Source: Spirogloea muscicola | Lineage: Eukaryota; Streptophyta; Zygnematophyceae; Spirogloeales; Spirogloeaceae | Length of the DNA: 57,598 nucleotides | Reading direction: 5' to 3' | NCBI GenBank assembly: GCA_009602725.1 | Contig: WELB01000175.1 | Coordinates: 166,826-224,423, forward strand | Part shown: positions 1 through 13,589 of the stretch, one piece after another | Position numbering within the stretch: the stretch's first letter is position 1 | Layout: each line of letters begins with the position of its first letter | Notes under the pieces: generated by a model | Told to the model about the DNA's origin: nothing | Seen by the model: only the letters and a program-made list of their open reading frames with translations | Databases searched by the model: none | Translations under genes and position numbers: made by a program

Positions 1-700
1 GGGGGGGGGAGCGGGGGGTGTCCGAGTCAGGGGTGGCCGAGCAAGTCCGCCTCCGTGTGCGCAGCGGGGCGGGGCGGCGTGGAAATCAGATGCGTGGTCG
101 AATGCAAGCGCCCCCAAACAAGCAGCACCGCCACGCGCCGCCGGCTCGAACCCCCGCGCCCCTTATCCCCGGCCCGCCGCCCGGGTCCGGCTAACCCGGC
201 TCGCCCGCGGCCCCGGGCCGTGGTTATCCGGCGGATCTGCTGGCGCCCCGGGCATTGGGCGCGCCTGCCGAAACCCAACTGTCACCCTCTCCCCCCGCCT
301 CCTCATCTCTCTTTGGCTGCCTTCAACGCCGCTGGCCTTTCGCATGCTGCGCCCTGTCCACTCACTCCAGCGCTCCATGGCATCTCCGACCTGCAGCTGC
401 TTAGCAGAGGTTACTGAGTGATTCGTAGCTGCTTTGTTTCTCTGTGTGCTTGCTTTCCTTGGCGCTATCCCCTGGCCCCCTTCTCGTACTCTGTTCATTC
501 TGTTTTTGGGCTGGCTTTTCCAGCCCCTATTCTCAATGGGCGAGCACTTTCTTCCATGGCCCACGCCTTGCATCTGTAGCTGGCCGTGCTCTATCTGCAG
601 CCTCTGGCTGCCGTCAGGGGGATTGCTTTCCCGCTGCTAAGCCTTTCTGTTTGCGGCTCCTCACTAGAGGTTACTAAGTGATTATCCTGCCGGGAAAGCC
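1..700 (+). mobile_element. Remnants of non-LTR retrotransposon 3' ends (two tails)
   Basis: Two degenerate tails of the repeat family seen across the window lie here. The first runs through a patch related to the 'LQRSMA' end of the retroelement protein and stops at a GGTTACTGAGTGATT motif near 409-423. The second starts with the hairpin repeat (GGCTGGCTTTTCCAGCC near 512-528, followed by ATGGGCGAGC) and stops at GGTTACTAAGTGATT near 667-681. No intact reading frame is present. The family assignment rests on identity with copies at 13, 20, 28 and 48 kb. Confidence 0.6.
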
Positions 701-2318
701 TTGAGCCAGCGTTTTTGCACAGTGCAAACAGTGTATTGGATTGGCATCTTCTATCTTTCAAAGCGCACCGCGCAACTTCGCTCCCCCTTTGGAAAAGCTT
801 GATGTTTCACAGCCAATACCTTCAATGTTGGGAGATGTAATGGACACGTCACATAGAGTATGTTACTAGCCAAATCAGCCCACGCAGCAGCGGCAGCGGC
901 GATGGCGGCAACGGCGGCGGCGGCGGCACCGGCGGTGGCGCTTAGTCTCACTTCCGCTCTGGCATGGGCACGTTATCATGCTTCAAGGGTGCTGCATGCA
1001 TACCGAGTGCGCCGCCCGTGCCCCCGTGCTGGCACATTCTTCTGCTTCTTGGGCTAACAGTTCAAAGGCACTGCTCCTTCCCCCAAAAGGCTCTGTGCTA
1101 CCTACATACTTTGAATAGACACTTGCATTTGAGTTGGTCAATCAGAGCAGTGGGCCACCCCCCCCCATTGAGGCTATTGGCAGGTAATCACAGCTACTGC
1201 GTTGTGAGAGGTCCTCCCGAGCTGCTTCCTGATCAGCTCAAAGGAATGATACGGGAAGCAGCTCGGGCTGCTCAGCCACTTGGGAGCCTTTTACTTACCC
1301 ATTTTGGGATGACTTCCAACAGGTCGCATGCTCCGGTGGAACATTGGCCCTCTGGGCCAAATCGTTTGCTACGTGGGGCAAGCATCAAGCTCAAGACAGA
1401 GCACTGCCACAGGTTGCTGCCATGAAAAACCGGCGAAAATTAGCCTTCAGATCACCAAGCCTCAGCAGCTGCATTTACATTGATGCAAGCAAGCAGAAAG
1501 TTTCAATGTACACTTTGACTGACAATAACTGAACCACTTGCACCGTCTGCAATGACTGACAGCCGCTGAGGAAGGTCGAAAGAAACTGCATCTCTCATTG
1601 CTCCTTGGGAATGCACACCTCCTAGAGAAGCTATACAACCTGGTCCAACCATGAATCCGGTTGCTGGGCCTGGTAAATGAAGAAGCTCCACAAGCGGTAT
1701 CCTAGTCTAGCAGAGCCTCTGGCCTACTAGAAAGATGAGCATGTCCTGGAATGCTAGGTGACGACCAACAGCGTCACCTTACCAAACAGCATTGAAACGC
1801 TTGGGTGGACTTTAACAGCCAGTAGCATGGTAAATGCAATCGTGCGTCATTCAGAACACAACAGACCAGCGGCATTGATGCTGCCTGATGAGGGTTGGCT
1901 ATGTAATATCCAGCACTTGCCTAATGCTCGTGAGCATGCGCAATGGCGCAGCTCAAAGAATGAGTGGGTTGGGTGGTTGAGTAACCAAAGCGCCTGAATC
2001 TGGCCATCTGTGTTGCATTGGGCACGGTCTAAGTTCTGCAACTGCATCTGTTGCCAGTGTTGCACCTGCCTAATCATCTAGTCCTCAATAGCTGCAATAG
2101 CTGGCAAAAGCCATGCTCAGTCATTCCCAGCTTAGTGGCGCATGCCCGTAATCCCTGGCTCCTGTCACTGCTGCAACAATACTCAGCAGGGTCAGAGTGG
2201 CTGCTATGGGCTCCTTGGGACACATCGCTGAGCGAGAGGAGCAACATGATTTACCATATCAAAGTTGATCTAGTTACTGGATACACCACAAGAAGAGCTA
2301 AGTGGACCGAGAATGGTG
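701..2318. other. Unassigned intergenic sequence
   Basis: I see no convincing gene here. Apparent reading frames are short and lack recognisable domains. It contains a GCG/GGC-rich low-complexity patch at about 885-945 and one perfect inverted repeat at 1216-1267, listed separately. It follows the 3' end of the ATAD5-like gene, whose last exon I place at 2319-2447. Confidence 0.5.
1216..1267. repeat. Perfect 14-bp inverted repeat with 24-nt loop
   Basis: CCCGAGCTGCTTCC at 1216-1229 is exactly complementary to GGAAGCAGCTCGGG at 1254-1267, leaving a 24-nt loop. It could form a cruciform or an RNA hairpin. No family resemblance to the GGCTGG/CCAGCC hairpins is seen. Confidence 0.85.
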
Positions 2319-5300
2319 TTACCTATGCCGACTGTTGCTACCGAGTCTGTGCTCCAGAGTCAGGTGTGCAATGGCTGCCAAATGTCCAAAATAATCGTGC
2401 AACGAGGCCTTCGTGACCCTCTCAATGACCTTCTGGGGCAGCCACTCCTGCATTATGGAGGCCTTCTTCTTCCTGATGTAGCATGTGCAACAGTGCTTTG
2501 CCAGTAAGAACAGCAATTGTGAACTTGAATAAGGGTTTTTAAGGAGCTTAATGCCTAAACAAAGAGATGTGAAGGTTCACACATTCACCTGGCAATCTCC
2601 AACACAGACACTGGGGAAGGACCTTGTGACACTGCTGCTTGCAGCCTGGGGTTCACAGATCCGCTTGCAATTAGTCGTCCCAAGGAAGCTTCCTCGTTGG
2701 TGCACGCCAGCAAAGCTTCGGGTGATAGACTATGAAGGGTAACCTCATGTGTCACGACCTCTTCAATCATGACATACTTGAGGATGCCATACGCCAAGCA
2801 AGAGGCTGCTTGTGTCGCTGATTCGAAGTCCGCAGAGCTGGTACTCCTGTTGCTGCAGACTGATGACAGTGAGGAGGTGCATGGCTCTACAGGGGTGATA
2901 CCCTCCTGGACACGAAAGCAAACACCTGAATAAGGGAATGCTGGTCAACTTCTTGGCACAATTTAGCTCAATAAGTGGTACAATGATTAGTTGGTCGATA
3001 ATGCACCAAGCTGAACAGTACCAGCATAGCAGCAGCCGATGGCGCCCTTAGGATATCTGTGGATGACATCAGATTGGTCACATAGGAGAGGTGGTCGACC
3101 CTGGCTGCTCCCTCTATCACATCTGGACATAGCCTGTCTAATTGGGTCCTGCCATTCCTGAAGTCATCCCACAACTCCTGAACACAGCCCAGCTGCTTGC
3201 ACAGCCTTTGCTCCTCAACTGCTGCGAGAGAGCCCTCAGAAGACCCACTTGTAGTAACGCCACCATGCTCATCCGGCGGTTCTTCAAGAGATCGCTCTGT
3301 TGCTACACTGTCATCGATCTCAGGTGAGCATTGCGGTTGCTTCAGAGGGGTTCTTGAGGCTGTCTGCGTACTCTGGGAGGGCTCCTCGCCTCCTGTGGCA
3401 GGCTCTTGCGTGCAGGCCTCGCTGGACTGATCTGTCGCAGCTTCGCAGCTTTCTGTAAGAGCCACTCTGCCAGCCACGCACTCAGTCGCGGTGCTTGCTC
3501 CTCCAGCGAGCCAGTCATCTTTACTGTCAGCCAAGCGAGCAAGACGGGCAGCCCTTGCTCTGTCTGCAGCCAGCTTCTTGGCAATCTTCTCGGCAGCCCT
3601 TGCTGCTGCTTTGTCCGCAGCCTTGGCTCGCTGAATAGCCCGTCTTTCCTGAGCATGCCTGTCCGACGCCTGCCTCTGTCTGGCCAACTCTTGAACTATG
3701 TTCAGCGCTGCCAGAGCTTCTGATGCAATCTCCACTACCTTGACGGCTCCCTCTATTTTCTCCACAATGAGATTACATGACTCATCACTGGAGCCCTGTA
3801 TTAGTACAGGCATCAACTGGAACGCCGCATCCTGCTCCACAAGTCGATCAATCTGCACTGGCCAGCAGGGCAGGCGTTGCAGTTTATCCTGCTGTCGAAC
3901 TGGCAGTGCTTTCGGGAATATCTCAGCAGGCTCACTACAGCAGGCACTGGTCCCCCTTGCTACTTCACAGTCTTCTTGCAGGATCGGATTCCCATCGTTC
4001 TTCCTGGCACAATTCCTATGACAGGACAAGTTACAACCAAGTGGGATAATCGCATCGGCCTCATTACTGCCAACATCATGATGGGCAGTATGCACTGCAG
4101 CTGTGGCTTGACCATCCTTCTCCTTAGCTTGCAACTTGGCTTCAGGCACCTGACATGGTCCCCCAGATTCTTGGACTTGGTCAGTTACTCCTTGTCTACT
4201 TACCCACATCACATTGCTGGTCTTCAATGTTGCTTGCCTCATCTCCTGCTGACATCTTGTGTAAGACTGGCCAATCACACCAGACTCGACCAGAAACTGT
4301 ACATTTCTACTGTCTGGCCCTTTGCTGCCTTGACCCCAGTATTGAAGTGATAGAAGTAGGCGACGGAGGTCCTTGTGGCAGCTCTTGACCAAGCCCTGCA
4401 GAATGGCAAGGGGAACATGCAGCTCCTCTGCCAGACACATCTGCTTTGTGTATACACAAGAAGAGTGCTCTTAGTGGTGACCATCCGCATCATGCATGCC
4501 TTTGAAAAAGTAACAACAAGAACTTGCATTGCTTGTTAATTTACATCTTGGGAGCAACAGTGTGAGAAGATGAATGACTTCTCTTGCCAATGAGCACTTT
4601 TACTACTACTGCTGATATATTGCATAGGACGCACATAGAATGACACAAGTTACTGAAGGGCCGGATACTACACCTGGGTCATGTATGAAACTATGTCATC
4701 AGCAGATGGGTAATTGAACTGTATGCAGAAGGTTGTAAGTGCTTTTGGCAGATCCAATTTATGAGCTGCAAATGTCAGTTGAGCTTCATCAGGAGACTTG
4801 TTATAGAAGCAGTGACTAAGGCAATCACTGTTGCAAATTGAAGTGACAACACAGACCAAGTACGTCCAACATGAAAGAGACAAGAATTCAGATATGCACG
4901 TTTATTACTCACTTTTACTTATAAGTATGATTGGCCGCTTTGTTATTGCAACAAGGTCAGTCACAGCAGCCAAAAAGCCCCTGTCCTCGTCCACAAGAGA
5001 GTCTACGTCCTCAAACAATATGAGGCTCATTCTGCTGGCTTCCTTTCCAATAGAGTCTTCTTGTCCTGCTTTTCCAGAGATAATGCGAATGTGAAGGAAG
5101 ACTCTCAACTCCTGTCTCATAAACGGCCACTACCTTGTCTGCATATAGTCGGACAAAACCAGCCGTGTGATAACAAGTATTCTTGAGTTAGCTATGAGCA
5201 GACAGCACTAGGGCTTCACACAAAGCAGCCATGTCAGGTCAGGCGAGCTACTTACCAGCATCACACACTGGCAAGGGGCTTTTGAAAGGGTCTGCACAAG

Positions 5301-8094
5301 TGCGTATTTCAGGAAGGACGACAGGTGTTGTAGGAGCAGAGCTCCATCTCAATTGCTCGCAGTCACGCCTTCCTTCTTTTTCCTTAGGCTTCTGTACCTT
5401 GGTGTGGAGCCCTGTCTCTTGCTTTTGCTCCTCATCCTTCTCCTCTGAGGACCTGCACAGGAAGAAAGGGTATTGGCTTGACTTGAGCAAACACAGTAAG
5501 CATAAACAACTGAGTCGCTTACTACATTCAGATGAGGATGGTGCTGTAGCACCATGTCGTACATTTTTTCCTGAAAGAGTGGAATGCTTGTAATCTGAAA
5601 CTTACACACAAGCCACCCTGCAGAGGGCGTACGGTATTGGCTTAATGAGACATACACAAGCACATAAGTGGGTCGCTTTCTACATTCAGTTGAGGATGGT
5701 GCTGTGGCAAGAACGTCATATACCTCTTGCTGAAAGAATGGACTTTTGGCAACCTACAGTTTACTCAAGCCAATGCAGGAAGAACATCAACCCAAAGCAT
5801 TGTCTTTACCAGTGATGAAGACCATGTGATGCTAAAGCCTCCCCAATCCTGCTTTTCAGATGAGAGCTACTGCGGTGATCAGACGCGTTCACCTGAGGCA
5901 GCACAAGAGTTTTAAGTCACGAGCATGACAAGAAAATGCCACAGTGTATCATCATCAGCTCTTGACTGCTCTATCCTTACTTGAAATGCACAGGCAGATA
6001 CATATAGAAAAACAGACATAGTTTTCGTGGTAACTCCGTAGATGAGTACCTCAAGAATGTTGAAGCCCACCTCCCTTGCACAAACATACACTGCAGTAGT
6101 CTTGCCCACCTGGTTGTTGCACAATCACTCATACATTATATCCTCTCAGCTTGTGCAGCATGCTGCTAAGATAGTGCATCAGTGTTCTCGGACTTGTGAT
6201 GGGGCCCAAGTCCAACTTCCAAGCAGAGAAAACAGGATATAAGTAGAGGTGCACAACAATGGTCTCACCCCAACAGGTCCATGTAGTAGAAGTGGGTTCT
6301 GGATTCCACTGTCTTCATCAAGCTGACAGTCATCAGCGGTGATGTCAACTACATCAGAAGCAATGCAGCTCCTGTTGTGCTCTCCTTGTGCCACTCTTTC
6401 AGTGTCTTGTGATCGACTCATTGCCTGTATCCTCTCTTTCCAGTCTGACAACCATCGTCTGAGAGCTTGCAACTCGTCCTTGTTTCCACACATCTGCATA
6501 TTTCAAGGGAGCTCAAAGCACCAACAGTCAGTCATCAATCTGGGATGTGGTCCCTTGCATGTGGTCCTTGTTATAGCTTCAGCACATTTGCAGGATTCAT
6601 CTACTTATCTTTACGAATTCTTCTCTTCTTGAGAGTTGCTGGCGCACTTGCCCTGTGTGCATCATTACCTTGTCAAGACCCAAAGGACGGTGAAGTTCAG
6701 TCCAGAGCATATTACTGCACAGAGGACTTGAGCTAGCATCTTCTGTAGGATGTGCAGCAGCTTGACAAGGCTCCAACGCTATGTTGTCAGGAGCTTCTCC
6801 TGCTTCAAGCACTGCAGAACAGGACCTGAGCTTCTTGAGCCAGTTAGAATACTGAAGTCAAACCTTCCAAAGAAAGTCCGTCTACATTAAATTGCACTCT
6901 CACCCTCTCCGCATGATGTTCACACTAAGCTGGACATATGCCGGCTCCTACATTTTGGCAGCCCACCTTCTGATTTTGTCTGTACATGACAAGTAAGATG
7001 TTGTTGGAGATGTTTCTTCAGTGCTTACACTCTCCTGCCATATCAAGGTCAAGAGTGAGAAAGGTCTCACTAGTACCACCAGTAGTGGTAACACACAGTG
7101 AGCTTTGACAACTCATCAATACATGACATTGACAAGGGGCTCCACTTATAGCAATCCGCATTGCATACTTGCAGGCAGATCAAGGAATTTAGAGCATACC
7201 TTAAATACTTTGGTGTCAGCGGACACAAGGTGCAGCTGCTCATTCGATATTTGCTCAACCTGTAATCCACCATCGTCTTCTCTGGCAGATTCCCGCTTAC
7301 AATCGAACTGCAGTTGACTGTTGGGCCATACAACCTTATTTCCTTCTCCCTGAAAAGTGGGTAGCCAATCTCCATTAGATATGCTGGCAATAAGTAAGCA
7401 GTAGACTACTTCCAGATTATCTACAGAATTGTCCGTCAAGGAGTAAGCCTAGGAAGGGATCAGAAATGAGACTGTAACTGACTGGAAGAACTCCTCCAGC
7501 TGTCCTCCTCACCTTGTCAATGAGCTGTGTCACATGCAACGGAGAAGATGGTTCAAGGAGCTGCCTGCCCTCAAATTGTGGAGGCTGTGAAGGTTCCACA
7601 GCCTCAAGGGCGATCAAGTCAATCTTGGCAGTGGATTTCTCAAGCTTCTCAGGTTGAGGTTGGAAGAATGGGTGTGGGGCTTTCCCAGCACTACGCCTTG
7701 CATCCTCCTGACAGACGAGAAGTACCAGACCCACATTATGGGTGTGAAGTGAATAGCCGGACACTTGCACAAATAGATCTTCAGCACTTGCACACTCAGC
7801 TATTGACACTGCGAGTCGCCTGCAACAAAGCTGCAGGCATGAGATAGGGCGAGTCCAACAGACAAACAAGTCAACGAACAGCTTGCAATAGAGACCAAAG
7901 CAAGCGCTGAAGATGTACCTCTGCGCACAGTCGTGCTTCAGTGCGGAGATTGTGAGTGGTTGGCAATGCTCTGCATGGGGCTTGACCTTCTGTTGCCTCC
8001 TGGCATTTCTCTGTGTTGCTGACATGCTTCTTACGCTTCTTGTGCGGAGGAATCGGAAGCGTTGCTGCGGACTGCAACCGCCCATCAGATTCAC
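2319..8094 (-). CDS. ATAD5: ATAD5/Elg1-like AAA+ ATPase (PCNA unloader, RFC-like complex large subunit)
   Basis: ATAD5/Elg1 replaces RFC1 in a clamp-loader-like complex that unloads PCNA after DNA synthesis. Phase-consistent exons: 8094-7919, 7707-7513, 7349-7200, 6851-6669, 6493-6269, 6109-6050, 5892-5823, 5452-5256, 5065-4913, 4765-4674, a large exon from 4440 to about 3.05 kb, one ending at 2633, and 2447-2319. Visible motifs: basic KKRKK patch (about 8030), APHPFF, LWTELHRP and a CGN motif before the AAA domain, split Walker A GPVG/VGKTT (6269/6109), VNASD, Walker B-like LILFEDVDSLVDED (about 5000), and a lid-like AEELHVP..SLQYW stretch. The large exon is long and charged, with an Ala/Lys/Arg helix. 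WLPQKVIERV..HDYFGHL in the last exon resembles the family C-terminus. Unresolved: the first exon (phase 1 enters at 8094), one junction between 5823 and 5452, and the joins of the large exon to the exon ending at 2633. Identity is firm in the AAA core, moderate at the C-terminus. Confidence 0.78.
5450..5760. repeat. Tandem duplication (~158 bp) inside the ATAD5-like gene
   Basis: Two diverged copies, about 5453-5600 and 5612-5760, share blocks such as GGTATTGGCTT, TACATTCAG and GAGGATGGTGCTGT in the same order. On the gene's strand each copy carries a CTTTCAG acceptor-like site followed by a short exon-like piece ending at GAATGTAG. It falls exactly where one junction of the gene could not be closed, so it may be a duplicated or decayed exon. 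Confidence 0.65.
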
Positions 8095-9598
8095 CTGCAG
8101 GGCTCGCAACACACAGAATGCAAATCACAAATTTGCACCTACTTCAGTAGGACCTTATTGCATAGCCAGGTGCTCGATAGTCCTGAAGACCACCACCATC
8201 CGCGCAGCGCTGTCAGTGAAGCTCGCCTGTCAGCACAGTGCTCGGGCTACACGTCCTGAAGTACCTTGCTGTATAGGCTTGAAGTAAGTCAGCATGTCTG
8301 CGTGGAGCGGAGCTAGCGGAGCCAGGATCCGAGCGAGGAGCAAGCCTCTGCAGAAGGCTCGTTGTCAGCGCCGTGCGCCGGAGGCTGCCGCGCCGCGCAG
8401 GCAGCAGCCCGGGCATCGCCACACAACACGGCGGCGCAGGCCTGCGGGCTCCATCGCTGCCGCTGCCTCCTCGAGCTGAGATTTCGCGCGCGCCGGGGCG
8501 CGATGGCGCCAGCGCCCGCCGGCCGCCAGCCCAGAACGAAGACGAAAGAAGGCTTCCTGGGCTGGCTTTCTGGGCTGGAGAATGAATAACATTCGTAGGG
8601 GCCAGAAAAGCGTTGAAGCACACAGCGACTGAAGTGGCAACTGGCTGCTCAATATCCCCTGCTGACACACACGATACACGAATACTGTCCTGTTGAGCAG
8701 CCGCAGGTCGAAGAAAGAGAAAGCGCGGCCAGATTGACTGGTGGCTGGAAAAGGCCAGCCCAAAAGAATGGACAAGGTCTGTAGACAGAGGCTGCAGCCA
8801 AAGCGCGACCGGCACGCAGATGCAACGCGTGTGCCATTGACCGCTGCAGCGATGCTGACAGGCGCATAATAACTCCTTCCGCCCGCTTCTCTCACGCATT
8901 GTTTTTCCTACCCGCTGACTCGGGCTCCTCGCCCGTCACATTATATTTGGGCTAGCCTCTCACAGCCATTGCCTTACACGGTAAACGCTGTTTCTTCGTT
9001 CTTTCTAGTGTCTGGGTCTTGAGCCCTGAGTCCTGAGTTACTTCGGACAACTCAAATCACTCCACGTTATCCAGCTCCTTCAATTGATGGCAAGGAGCTT
9101 GCACAGTGGGCCGCCAAATGAGAGACCCCTGATCTTTTGCCTTGCTTATCTGATGTACCATCTTCGGCTTTTGCAGATGTCAAATGGCGGCCTTGTCTGC
9201 TGATGGAGCGCGTGCTGTAACCCACCTCTGCTTTGTCTTCTATACAAGCCGAGCGGCTCACTGTGCTGCTATCGTATGAAAGGAAAAGGTGGTGGTAAAT
9301 GACATCCACGTGCCTCTTGTGCAGCAAGCCAACTTCATTGCTGACTATATGGGCTTGATGCCAGACATTTGCGGATTCTTTCTGCGTACATCTGCACAAT
9401 TACACAGCTTGTGTGTGCAGGCAAGCAAGACTACTTTTGAAGGTGACCTGGTCAAGTACAATACATTCTCAGCAAGCAGGTTTGGTGCCCTCCAGCCAAC
9501 ACGAGCTCCTGCATCAGCAGAATCTATGGCGACAGAAACGTAACCAGCTGACTTTGTTCTCGGGGTTATATGTAACCGTCTAAGGGCTTGATGTCAGA
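8095..9598. other. Intergenic region with a reversed retroelement remnant
   Basis: About 8280-8560 is GC-rich and may hold the unrecognised first exon of the ATAD5-like gene, but I could not identify a start joined in phase. About 8640-8880 is a minus-strand fragment of the non-LTR retroelement (RLSASLQRSMAHALHLRAG-type peptide) next to a hairpin repeat at 8724-8782. I see nothing recognisable in 8900-9598. Confidence 0.5.
8640..8880 (-). mobile_element. Non-LTR retroelement C-terminal remnant
   Basis: On the minus strand this encodes the 'RLSASLQRSMAHALHLRAG' peptide typical of the end of the retroelement protein in this window, followed by the hairpin repeat (AGCGCGGCCAGATTGACTGG, then GGCTGG/CCAGCC, then CAAAAGAATGGACAAGG, read on the plus strand). 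It is truncated on both sides and non-coding now. Confidence 0.6.
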
Positions 9599-11467
<1,869 letters not shown>

Positions 11468-11533
11468 GGCCGCCGGCGCTGCGCTCACTCTGCTCCGCAA
11501 ACACGGCTCCCGCCGCCGTTCACCGGCGCCGCT

Positions 11534-11535
<2 letters not shown>

Positions 11536-11564
<29 letters not shown>

Positions 11565-11576
11565 TGCGCCGCGGCG
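11536..11576. repeat. GCC trinucleotide repeat upstream of NACA
   Basis: A CGCCGCCGCC run within the GC-rich 5' flank of NACA, about 70 bp upstream of its inferred start codon. It produces long proline/glycine open frames on both strands that are not genes. Confidence 0.8.
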
Positions 11577-11820
11577 GTGCAAGGGCGCGGAGAGAGACGC
11601 GGCGGGAGTCCCGGAAGGCGATGGCGCGAGGGGTTGCGCAGGAGGACCTGTGTTCTAAAGCGGGAGGGGTTTATCGCCGAGGCTAACGGACGGCAAGGGG
11701 TCACGCACCGGGCCGCATCCGACGGCTTGCACTAAACCGTGGGGCGACCTGCGGCGGCCCCACACTCTATCCACTGCCCTCTCCCGGAAGCGTCTTTTCT
11801 TCTATCCGCCCGCCTCAGGT

Positions 11821-12020
11821 ATAGGGGAAGAGGAAGCGCGGCCAGATTGACTGGTGGCTGGGAAAGGCCAGCCCAAAAGAGTGGACAAGGTCTGAGGGAG
11901 CTTGAGTGCGAACGACTAGGACTAAGACATCAGCCAGGGTATAGGGGAAGAGGAAGCGCGGCCAGATTGACTCGTGGCTGGGAGAGGCCAGCCCAAAAGA
12001 ATGGACAAAGTCTGAGGGTA
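11821..12020 (+). repeat. Tandem duplication with exact 120-bp period containing hairpin repeat
   Basis: The block starting ATAGGGGAAGAGGAAGCGCG at 11821 recurs at 11941 with only a few substitutions (GGTGGCTGGGAAAGG versus CGTGGCTGGGAGAGG). Each unit carries the AGCGCGGCCAGATTGACT head, a GGCTGG/CCAGCC stem and a CCCAAAAGARTGGACAA tail. The second unit ends soon after the tail. Confidence 0.9.
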
Positions 12021-12129
12021 TGGAGTGTGCATTATGTGATGGAGAGCCTGAGTGGCGAAGTACAAAGGCAAGCACATTGACAGATGCACATCACCTGCTG
12101 CAAAGCTGACCCGCTCAGTAACTACGAGT

Positions 12130-12203
12130 AGAAAGTGCTCGCCCATAGAGAAGAAGGGCTGGCAAAGCCAGCTCAAAAAGAATGGACAATGTCCATTCTT
12201 TTT
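12130..12203 (+). mobile_element. Short hairpin repeat with palindromic tail
   Basis: A forward copy of the hairpin family: CGCCCATAGAGAAGAAGGGC, an imperfect GGCTGG..CCAGCT stem, then the AAAAAGAATGGACA tail. The tail is followed at once by its own inverse: AAAAAGAATGGACA (12175-12188), one base, TGTCCATTCTTTTT (12190-12203). The copy therefore ends in a perfect 14-bp palindrome, as if two tails were joined. Confidence 0.75.
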
Positions 12204-12205
12204 GT

Positions 12206-12251
12206 CAGTCAGCATAGAGTCAGCATAGAATCAGCATAGAGTCAGCATAGA
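12206..12251 (+). repeat. Short tandem array of GTCAGCATAGA units
   Basis: About four copies of an 11-bp unit (GTCAGCATAGA, one with ATCAGCATAGA) directly follow the palindromic tail above. A related segment, GTCAGCACATAGAGGTCG, occurs once at about 49256, in front of the same ACTGATGC and CGAATACCGGACGGCAAT sequence, so the array is an expansion inside a larger dispersed repeat. Confidence 0.8.
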
Positions 12252-12959
12252 GCTTGGTAACTGATGCCCGAATACCGGACGGCAATTGACAAGCCCTTGT
12301 GACAAGCCCGCCTCAAGTTTCCGGCAGGGCGAGCTTCTCCAGTTGCTCCCAGCTCCGATATCGCCCAGGTGCTTAATCTCCGCTTGCAGTGTCAGCTGAT
12401 GTGTTGCTTGTAGCAAGAATACAGCATCTATACTTGGCCTTGTTAATTTGGACTACCTGCGCAAAAGTGGATAAGATTTGCAAGGTGGTCGTAGCGCTGG
12501 TAGCATTGTCAATATAAGATCTAACGATCACGATGGTCGCAACGTCATCATCTGAGGTCGTGGCCATTAGAGTGACTGTGCATTTATTTCCAACAAAGTG
12601 AAATAAGCAGCTGTCACCAGTCGCCTCAATTGGACGAACCAAGGAAGTTGTGGGGGTAGTCACGGCCACACGTGGTCATCCTTGATGATTGCTCGTTGAC
12701 AGCTCCGTCGCTTCTAGACCTAGTCCATGCTTTGTCAGCAGAACCTTGTTGGGCTGCCACTACACAGCCATTGCCCTTCGAAAAAACTCTCTTTGCAGAA
12801 GCGCTCGTGCCCTATGGAAGAGCTGCTTCTGTCAGAGAGAAAGACTCCTCCAGTAGGGCGAGCACTTCTTCCAGTTGAGGAGAATCTCGTATGTTTGACA
12901 CAATCGTAGGCCAAAAGGCCAAGTACAAAGGCAAACACATCTAAAGATTTACAAATCTT

Positions 12960-13390
12960 ATAGCAGACAGTGGACGTGCACGGGGCTCTCGGGTCCTGTT
13001 GGCTCGACCTGCTGGCCAGGCTTGCGCGGCGCGCCGTGTCCCGCAGGCGCGGTGAGCCGGCTGGCTTCAACGCCGCTGGCTCGTGGGCTCAAGTCTATCG
13101 TATGAGGTTGTCGGTATCCCTTCAGCGGTCCATGGCCCACGCTCTGCATCTGCGTGCTGGCCGTGCTCTCGCTGCTTTCGTCAGGGGAATGTTTTTCCGG
13201 CAGCTAGTCTGTCGGATCTGAGGCTCCTCACTCGTAACTACTAAGTGATTAATCATCCCCCTGGTCTGACATAGCATCTTCAGGCCCCTTCAGAGCTGCT
13301 AATCGCTTGTAGGCCCCTCCGAACCTTTGTCAATTCGTTTTGGGCTGGCTTTTCGCAGCCCTTGCCCCCATTGGGAGTGCCACTTCTTCT
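12960..13390 (+). mobile_element. Non-LTR retroelement C-terminal remnant and tail
   Basis: Encodes degraded GALGSCWLDLLARLARRAVS and YRMRLSVSLQRSMAHALHL-type peptides, the end of the restriction-like-endonuclease-bearing protein family seen at 47-50 kb. It then reaches ACTACTAAGTGATTA (about 13238) and a reversed hairpin repeat (GGGCTGGCTTTTCGCAGCCC near 13343-13362). Truncated at the 5' side. Confidence 0.65.
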
Positions 13391-13589
13391 ACAGCAGACA
13401 GTAGAGGGTGATGGCCGTGATTGGCCAGCCCAGAATTAGAACGAACAAAAGTCGAAGGGGCCAGAAAAGCGTTAAACCCTACAGCAACTGAAGTGGTCCG
13501 CTGAGGTGCTCTGTTACAGCCATCGCCCCACATCTGAAGTGGCTTCAACCCCACAACCGCCTCCCCCACACAACGGCCTTCCGCCGGCG

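Noticed and set aside
2968-4440. A separate 490-residue single-exon gene
   Set aside because: It begins at a splice acceptor with the AAA+ lid continuation of the ATAD5-like protein, and homologous sequence continues in downstream exons at about 2633-2800 and 2319-2447. It is an exon whose end lies before the apparent stop.
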